This document shows, piece by piece, positions 57,088-64,000 of a DNA stretch of 64,000 bases (positions within the stretch are counted from its first letter, which is position 1; the number at the start of each line of letters is the position of its first letter). The DNA comes from Ctena decussata (taxonomy: Eukaryota > Mollusca > Bivalvia > Lucinida > Lucinidae). Under the pieces are notes generated by a model. The model searched no databases and had not been told where the DNA came from. It worked only from the letters and a program-made list of their open reading frames with translations. The DNA lies in NCBI GenBank assembly GCA_963989385.1, contig OZ022499.1:37572866-37636865 (forward strand), in the 5' to 3' direction. The translations under genes and the position numbers were made by a program.

Positions 57088-59149
57088 ATATGTATATGTA
57101 ACTATGGAGTAGAAAGAAAAGATCATTACACTTTTGTAAGTGTTTTGGTGATTTGATACGGCCAAAGTTCTTCAAAAGACATTTTGTGGAAGAGGATTTT
57201 AAACTTCTGTTGTGTTTTACATTAACGACGGAAGCTGGTTAACCCAATTACAGCTTACAACTTAGCGAGAAGCAAACTTGTCAACTGTAATCAGCATGCA
57301 TGCAGTTTGGTACATAGTATCAATATTAAATTGTAACCCTTCTTTTTGTTTCGAATCATGATCATTTTTTTTTTTAATGTTCCGGTATTCTTGTTTCTAT
57401 AAGTCCTGTCGAAGAGGCGTTTCAAGGCAGCTGACTTTACATTTGGATATCAGTCTTTTAATGTCTGCGATAAAACTTAGATGAAGCTTTGCAGAATTCT
57501 GTAGATCCTAGGGTGCGCGCTGGCGCGTCAGAATCCTCTCCCTGGTTGTTTTTATTGACCTTCTAAATATGGTGTTTCTGTTTTGTTTCATGCATGTTTT
57601 TGTTTTCTGTTTGTCTTGGACATTTTGTTTTTTTATGCTGAGGCTACCTTTGTGGCTACCTGCTTGGTTTGGGAATAAGCTTTATCTTCAATTTTCGACA
57701 CTGTGATTATGCCGAGGCTAGCTTGGTGACCACCTGTCTCGGGAAAAGCTGTCCCAGAAGCTTTTCTCTTGTGTTGTCTAACATTTAGTGCTTTTGCGTG
57801 CTATTTCTGTCTGTTTCCCATTTAGTGCAATTGGTGTGATGTGGAGTTTGATTGTATCAGTACCTGGGTGCATTTGTATTTTCTATGTCCGCGCAACGAA
57901 CAGTATTATTACCAGAGTGGGCCTTCCATCTCCTTATTCAGCTATAGGCGATGAAATGACTGCTTACTAGGAAATGTATTTTACAAATTTCAAATGCATA
58001 TGAGGTTGATGTGGGCAAGTTATTGTCTTAGGTGGAACTGAACAACTATGACCAACAGGTTAGCTCTTGGCAATAAGCACTATCCTACAGACCTTTCATG
58101 GTGATATCCAGAATGTGTCGTCACTACACAAATTTTGCAAGCCTCTGCGCCTAGGAAAGAGACACCGTTGTGACAGACTTCCTTTAGGACAAACTGGACA
58201 TTTTTTAGACTTAAGCGTGCAAGAACTGAGCTAACAGCTAAAATTCCTTGAAGTTGCTGCCAACGAGATAAAGTCTTTTTAGTGTCGATTCGCGTATAAA
58301 GGGTGGCTAAAATGAAAACAGTAGAGTTGCTTCCCATTAAAATGTAAACATATACTTTAAAACCTGTTTGTTCTGATTATGCTTTCGTGTAGACCGGCAG
58401 TAACTAACGAAATGAAAATTCGTGTAGTCCGTACATGCAAAGCTCGAAAGCGCATATATACAGATTTTTTTCTAATGTGATACATACATCTTCAAGACGA
58501 GAACCTGTGGCAAAATTAAATGTGAAACAGCGGTATTTTTCTTCATCTTTAATGTCCTAAGATCCTTGTTTCATTATAATGGATGACAGTAATAATACAA
58601 AGATAAATATGCCGAATCAATTTCATTTCTATGATCAACCATTAAATCGGAATGTTCATACTTAATTTCAGTACGTTTCGCTTAAAGAATTCTTAAGATG
58701 ATGTATGAAATATATATAGCCAAAGCTTTAAAGCATTTTGAAATATTGTTAGATTTCGGTTTGTGTGTTTTCAAGGAAAGGCTGTTGAAAAAAAGTGTCG
58801 ACTAGTATATAAAAGCAAAAACATGAGATCCATATAATTTCTTTAAAGGTAAACAAATACCCTTCTCGAAAACAAATGAATTTGTGTTCGGAAAGTACCG
58901 AATTTATTCTGCTATGAAACTGATTTTTTCCATCTCTAGAACGACCCCAGATATCTAAACCAGTCATACGAAACACTGCTTTGAGATGGGGTTTTCCCCC
59001 GTCTGAAACTTTCCCAAAAACCTAGACCCGTTTTATAACACGGATCTACATTTGTAGGATTGCATTAGAAGGGGAAAAGGAAAGAGTTTCGTTTGTGTTA
59101 TTTGATTGCTCAAAATTGTTTTAGCCCTTGATACACAGTGTGTGCAAAA
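57088..59149. other. Unassigned stretch
   Basis: About 57628-57770 contains two loosely repeated blocks ('atgctgaggctacctttgtggctacctg' and 'atgccgaggctagcttggtgaccacctg'). No gene or transposon ends recognised otherwise. Confidence 0.4.
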
Positions 59150-59150
59150 C

Positions 59151-60028
59151 TTCACCAACTGTCTGCCTAAAAATTCTCGGTTCGGCCCGACATCGCAACT
59201 ATATTCACTTTCAATAGACATGACTCTGTAGTGCACAGAAACATGAAGATATTCATTTGGAAACACTGTCCAAAAGCATTTAGGTCAAAGATACAACTAA
59301 ACGGACGCATTCGAAGTTTGCATAACTCTTTGAAGCTAAAGTGTGAGACATGTGACAAAAAAATGCATAATTTGAAGTTAACAAGGAAATTTGTAAACAG
59401 GCTCCTAGTCAGCAAGCTGAGCGTGATCATTGCAAAAAGGTATTTATTTAAGACCCGGCGGTATTTAAGAGCTCATCAGTACACGTGTCCGAACATGCGT
59501 CTGTGGGGCATGTGGCGATACTTATTTTTTCATGTAAATGATCATAAAAGCGACACACGAAACGGACGTATTTTAACTTAAGACCGCTGTTTCTAAATTC
59601 CATACTTGCAAACATCCCCAATACTTAAGCGTCTGTGGTTTGTTTCATTTGTCTCAATAAAAAACGCTTTAGTTTATGCTCAAATACTATGACATACTAT
59701 TCTGGCGTATAGTATCTATGCATATTCTGTTTATGCATTAGGACAATGTCTGCACACAATATTTTTCCATGTTTTTTGTGTATTACAGGTTCATATCTAT
59801 TAAAGTACATTTGGCAGCGAAAACCATTTAGCAGAACTGTCATTTGAAATGTTTTGATTAGTCATTAGAATGCCACAGGCTCTAGTCTCCTTTTATTGAA
59901 CTGCTTTATTATTGAAAACTGTTTCAATACAAACCTCTGGGAAAAGCTGTAGCTAACCAGGAAGATTTTTATGCCGAACCGGACACTCTAACGCCGAACC
60001 GAGAATTTCTAGGCAGACAGTTGGTGAA
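59151..60028. mobile_element. Inverted-repeat bounded segment (about 880 bp) with a zinc-finger fragment
   Basis: TTCACCAACTGTCTGCCTAA...CTCGGTTCGGC (59151-59187) is matched in inverse by GCCGAACCGAGAATTTCTAG...TTGGTGAA (59992-60028), about 33 of 37 positions. A further partial copy, GCCGAACCGGA, lies at 59973. These could be TIRs of a non-autonomous element that captured gene sequence, or a local inverted duplication. Confidence 0.6.
59175..59581 (+). pseudogene. Decayed C2H2 zinc-finger gene fragment
   Basis: The plus frame reads IWKHCPKAFRSKIQLNGRIR then SLHNSLK and LKCETCDKKMHNLKLTRKF. Finger 1 has spacing x-K-H-C-PKAF-x8-x-IRSL-H: the second Cys and last His are present, the first Cys is Trp (TGG) and the first zinc His is Arg (CGC), each one base from the expected codon. 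Finger 2 keeps both Cys (CETC) but has Phe and Leu where His should be. Further right the frame loses resemblance. It is a relic of a poly-zinc-finger protein, without function. The frame stays open to 59581. Confidence 0.55.
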
Positions 60029-60769
60029 TTTTTTCAGCCAGTGTGAATGAAAGCCATCAGCTCTCATTAATTAACTTCCACACGCAAATAAAATGAAAAA
60101 AACAAGCATTTTTGAAAAATCAAATAACATATACAAAAGAGTGCATACAAAAGGCTTCAAGAACAGATAACGGGATATAAAAACCGCACAAAACCCGATC
60201 TTTGACATTTATGAATCACCATGAGCAGCAAATGAAACCGACGTCATAACTTCATGAAAACAAATCAACCCCCTCTGCACAGAGATAAGCCATCTGCATC
60301 AGTATTTCATCTCCAACCCCTATACCTTATATCGGGGTTATAATTTGATAATACGGCTACCCATCTTTGCTTGTAAAAACCTAAGTAAGAGGGTTATCAT
60401 TGGAAACGTCCTCAAACTCAGCTCCGCAGATGTATTTATGGAAAGTTTCACAAACAGCACACTTCAATGCAAAAAAAAACGAGTTAATGTCCTGGATAAT
60501 TCTTCTCAGATGGCTTCATGCTGCGGCTTGCATTTGCTGTTATTCTGTAAACGCCAGTTTGACGCTGAAGCAGTACGGCACTCAATCCACAGACTGAAGC
60601 GCCAGTGTAAAGTGTAAACGGCAAGTTTGTCCGCATAATCCAGGCACAAGGGGGGCTGTTGAGAAGATTGGCTGTCGTTCTAAAATTGTTCTTTTACTCC
60701 TCGACCTATATGAAAGTGGTAGCTTTAACAGACTATTTATTCCTGGCTATTGGATAAGTAGAATGTCCC
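60029..60769. other. Unassigned stretch
   Basis: Overlapping plus frames (60345-60617, 60400-60597) have no motif. Nothing else recognised. Confidence 0.35.
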
Positions 60770-61600
60770 ACTAATAATCCTTCAGTGGCCGCCAATAAAG
60801 CGTCTGCAATTGCTGCTAAATTCCAAGAACTCCCGAACGTCCTTCGTAGTCTAGGGAAACAGACTCAATCTTATCCCGATCCAGATCAGGAAGGATCCCT
60901 TCTTCCGACACTACTTGTCCAAGATAGGCAACTTGCAGACGAATGAAAACTTTAGATGAATTAAATTTGAAGTTGTGGTGTTCTCAATTTGAAAAAAATG
61001 GCATGACATCGCTCCAGATGTTGTCCAAGCTAATGATATCGACCTAATAAAGCAGTCTCGGGAGTTTAAATCTCCCATTCATCTTTCCAACAACCTTTGA
61101 AATGGTGTTGGAGCGTTGCTTAACCAAAACGGAATCGAGTTGCAATCATACAAGCCAGATGCTCTAACTTATATCTGTCTTGTATTCATCGCACTCTTTG
61201 CGTTCCAAGCACTAATACCCACGGTTCGAATTAAGGTAAAATAAATACTTTGAACCAGCAACAGGATGAAGTGTGTCTACAACGCGTGGAATAGCGTACG
61301 TAGATTTTACAGTGCGTTGATTCAATTTCATGTAATCGTTAAAGAAACAATTCGAGCCATATGTCTTCATAACAATCACTACATTGAAACTGAAAGGGCA
61401 GTAAGAGTCATATATATATTCATATATTTGAAGAGCGCCTAAAACCATCATTTCCCTTAGGCGTTTCCGCATGGCATTTCCTGAACAGGTTTAGGCGAGT
61501 TTGTCTAATGTGGTTCTATGAAAGACTGCTCGCTGTCGAGGTGTAGTTCATGCTCAACCAAGTTTATTTTACCGAGGTCTGTTAGATTTTATGAGAAATT
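60770..61600 (-). pseudogene. Ty3/gypsy retrotransposon pol fragment (reverse transcriptase), decayed
   Basis: Minus-strand pieces appear in the canonical order of gypsy RT. LGKINLVEHELHLDSEQSF (about 61585-61530) matches the region before RT. The 61472-61212 frame contains DYMKLNQRTVKSTYAIPRVV then DTLHPVAGSKYLFYLNSNRGY, the 'D.R.LN..T.kd.YP.Pri.d.l..l.ga.yfs.lDl.sGY' block. Next come IPFWLSNAPTPFQRLLERM (MPFGLtNAPatFQrlm), then LLY-stop-VDIIS at the YVDD site, then VAYLGQVVSEEGILPDLDRD (veYLGhvvs.eGi.pdp.K) and EFLEFSSNCRRFI. Several stops and frameshifts. No LTRs, protease, RNase H or integrase seen. Confidence 0.85.
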
Positions 61601-62208
61601 ATGTTGCCTCTTTGTGTCGTTTAAAATGATATTTTTCTTCATCTGATAGCCGTCTGTTATCTAACCTAGATCTAATTGTTCTTTCTTTTCAGCTTCATGT
61701 ATAAACTTTTGGTTAATCTGTTATATATCGGTATCTTGTGTCGTCTTTGTTGTTTGATCTGCTTTTGGAATCGTAACTCCTACAAACTTGCAGATCTCGG
61801 ATTTAGGCTGTGTACTTACATTTGAAGCAGATATACTATAAAGACGCATTTTTACTCTAAATATATTTCCACAAAAACATAAATATAGAGCGTATTTCGG
61901 ATTTAAGTAAAATTTGCAGTAGCGCTGTATAACTTTGTGATGTAGTCATGTAGGGGCAAAATGATCTTTTCCTCTTGAAAACCGAAAGTTTAAAAATGTA
62001 AAAACCTCATTTCAGAAGCTTTATGTCGTTAAATACATGGATAAAGTGATCATATTGTGTTATCAACACTTCCTAGGACTTTCCAAAAATTAAGACTAAA
62101 CGGTGTACCGCACTGCAGTCATACTGCATTTGCGTCAAGAAGTTCATTTTATTTATTTTTTCACAAAATTAAAGCTTTTTAAACGTAGACATTTCGCGAG
62201 GCTTTTTC
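61601..62208. other. Unassigned stretch
   Basis: Between the gypsy and mariner relics; no LTR or TIR identified. Confidence 0.35.
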
Positions 62209-62560
62209 TTGTTCAACACAAGCAACGGGCTGTTGAAGCGATTCAGGTCGAAGGAAATAACTATAGCTGTAGATGAAATCTTGGTTTATTATTATGAGGC
62301 TGAGAACATAGCTCAAAGTTTCCTGTGGGTAAGGCATGATTCACCGAGGCCTAAGAAATTCAAGACACAATCCTCGGCTAGCAAGATAATGGCCACCGTA
62401 TTTAGGGGGCCAAAGGAGTTATGTACTTTTTACCAAAGGGTAGTACGTTGACTTCTAGTAGTATGCAAACTTACTTGACCTACTGAGAATCGAAGTCCGT
62501 GAACGAACGGGGTCGTAGACTCTTTAAAGTTCATCTTCGGCAAGACATTGCAAAGTTCGA
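62209..62560 (+). pseudogene. Mariner transposase fragment, decayed
   Basis: The plus frame 62209-62451 reads NGLLKRFRSKEITIAVDEIL then VYYYEAENIAQSF, DSPRPKKFKTQSSASKIMATV. This is the mariner transposase core: 'tvDEtWvhyYePe.k.qS..W....sPrPkKf..q.SagKvmatvFwD'. The VDE acidic residue is the first of the DD34D catalytic set. A frameshift after MATVF moves the reading to GVMYFLPKGSTL (expected 'G.l..dyLpkG.tinsey'). Beyond about 62560 similarity fades. The N-terminal helix-turn-helix part and TIRs are absent. Confidence 0.8.
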
Positions 62561-63016
62561 AGTAAAACGGGTATAATAAAATAATGCATCCTGCCTAGTC
62601 CACGGATTCTCACCTGGTAATTACTCTGCTCCCGGCTTCAAAGGATAATATTCGCAGTCAGATGAAAACAGTTGAGGCAGTAGTTAAATTGCGGGGGCCC
62701 CAAGTTCTTCAGCCCTGTGACAATGACACTAGAACAACATTGCCAGAGAGTAATTACATAAAAGAGGTCGATCTCGACCGGAATGTATTTATTGACTCGC
62801 CGGCATACATGAATATAGTGCAGTTTCTGTATAACTGATATATTTTATGGGTTTCAGAGAATGGGTAGGATTTTTGCAAGTACATAAAAAAAATCTGTCA
62901 ATATATATTTGGGGTAGATAATGGCGGTGTTACTGTTACACAAAAAGTGTAAACCAATGGTTCCAGTCTGTTTATATTTAGAAGTAGAAACCATCTTTTG
63001 TGAGGAATGAATATAT
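62561..63016. other. Unassigned stretch
   Basis: No features recognised. Confidence 0.4.
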
Positions 63017-63251
63017 GAGCCGCGACACGAGAAAACCAACAACGTGGTTGCGCGGCAGCGCAGACTCTGATTAGCCTGGGCATTCTCCCAGTCTGACCAG
63101 ACTCTTCGCTAAGCGCTTAAAAGGAAGCTAAGGGTCTAAGCTACCTCCATGCGGACAGTGAAGACTCTGGTCAGACTGGACGGATGTCCAGGCTGATCTG
63201 AGTCTGCGCTGGGCGCACAACCACATTGTTAGTTTTCTCGTGTCGCGGCTC
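63017..63251 (-). mobile_element. PAL-1 fold-back MITE, full copy with ATAT duplication
   Basis: Reverse-sense centre (AAAGGAAGCTAAGGGTCTAA). Flanked by ATAT on both sides (63013-63016 and 63252-63255). Both terminal arms intact. Confidence 0.95.
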
Positions 63252-64000
63252 ATATCATAACCTCCGCTTACTACCAAATCTAGTTTCTTAAGTTCTTCAT
63301 TGTGAATCTGTTTATAGCTGATTCAGTTTTACTATGCACATGTCCTGACATGTCCAAACTCTCTTCATAACGCGGCAGTGTAATTATTATTTAATGACAA
63401 AGATAGGCATGCAATTTTTCAATTAAAACAAAAAAAATCATATGCATGATATATCACTATCATCATTAGTTATTGCCGCTAGCCAAATATGAAATTGCTA
63501 TATGATTAAAGCGTTTCATATACTTCTGTATAACCCTCTGTCATGTTCATATGTAATAACAATCAAAGCTGCGTATCAAAGACTTTATTACACTTATTAC
63601 TTCTCATAGCTTTATGAGGTAATCAATTTCATCTGGATATTAAGCGTTTTTAAAGCGCATCAAAACTAAAACGTCTGATTACTCCTATACGTCAAAATGT
63701 GACACTTCAAACGTTGAAACAAAGTCCAAGTCACCGTTTGTAATAAATACTGACTGTATATGTAGTTATGGATGAGAATTTAATACATTATAATTCCCAA
63801 ACGATATTGTCTAGATGGCCAGCAAATGTACATCATTTCTAGTCAATTTTCATTACACATTCCTCTGGGACAATAAAATATTATACGTTTTTCAACGTTT
63901 GGATCGCAGATACTTGGCTCGAACATAAAGTATTTTACGTCTAAAATGATATACACATTAAGCTAAACGGAATTAAATGTTATGTAAGAAACATGCTTGC
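63252..64000. other. Unassigned stretch
   Basis: Plain AT-rich sequence to the window end, nothing recognised. Confidence 0.4.

Noticed and set aside
59033..59430. Minus-strand frames (77 and 87 codons) across the zinc-finger relic
   Set aside because: Antisense to the C2H2 motif-bearing frame and without own motifs.
60345..60617. 90-codon plus-strand frame upstream of the gypsy relic
   Set aside because: Overlaps a second frame, no similarity to retroelement proteins, likely chance.

Overview
The window looks like intergenic (or long-intron) nuclear DNA from an animal, most likely a bivalve mollusc. It is AT-rich, has no long open frame, and carries many degraded, nested transposable elements. 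Inference for bivalve rests on frequent ACATGTA words, degenerate tandem repeats around 'gaaatatcttgatgaaac' and 'tgaccttgacct', tRNA-headed SINEs ending in a 'gttgaaaaggacgttaaat' type tail, and dense fold-back MITEs. I find no complete protein-coding gene, tRNA, rRNA or CRISPR array. Three short segments have the features of single exons (22230-22409, 32765-32830, 50403-50567), and all three are tentative.

The dominant feature is one fold-back MITE family, which I label PAL-1. It is about 236 bp, with ends GAGCCGCGACACGA...TCGTGTCGCGGCTC. There are about 17 full, broken or partial copies, in both orientations, with six between 50.9 and 57.1 kb. Several copies have a clean 4-bp A/T target duplication (ATTT, AAAT, ATAT). 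Each arm of the large palindrome is itself a hairpin, and the middle holds a third small hairpin, so a cloverleaf-like fold is possible. Short stand-alone hairpins at 22.8, 37.7, 46.0 and 54.4 kb look like single arms of the same design.

Layout. 0-3 kb: a TIR-bounded repeat with a 1.37-kb TA-flanked element inserted in it, then a 0.37-kb TIR element. 4.2-5.2 kb: a mariner-type non-autonomous element. 10.2-13.4 kb: a long inverted repeat with about 0.9-kb arms; one arm carries a PAL-1 insertion and the other a 5-fold expansion of a 65-bp unit. 13.4 kb: a SINE head. 14.2-18.2 kb: a 4-kb TIR element inserted inside a PAL-1 copy. 18.4-20.1 kb: three further fold-back families. 21.4-21.8 kb: a LINE fragment on the minus strand. 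22.9 kb: a SINE. 23.4-24.9 kb: six copies of a TAACGTAGCTTAC motif. 29.5 kb: a 335-bp palindrome built from about 30-bp repeats. 30.9 and 34.3 kb: two copies of another MITE. 39.1 kb: a pogo/Tigger-type MITE. 40.8-41.5 kb: an element whose TIRs are 15-bp tandem repeats. 47.3-50.3 kb: a 57-bp (19-codon) minisatellite split by a 761-bp TIR element. 59.2-60.0 kb: a decayed C2H2 zinc-finger fragment between inverted repeats. 60.8-61.6 kb: a decayed Ty3/gypsy reverse transcriptase on the minus strand. 62.2-62.6 kb: a decayed mariner transposase.

The recognisable genes are transposon remnants and all carry stops or frameshifts, so I see no functional pathway. The main value of the window is its insertion history and its palindromic element architectures. 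All comparisons were made by eye; family assignments have not been tested against any database.
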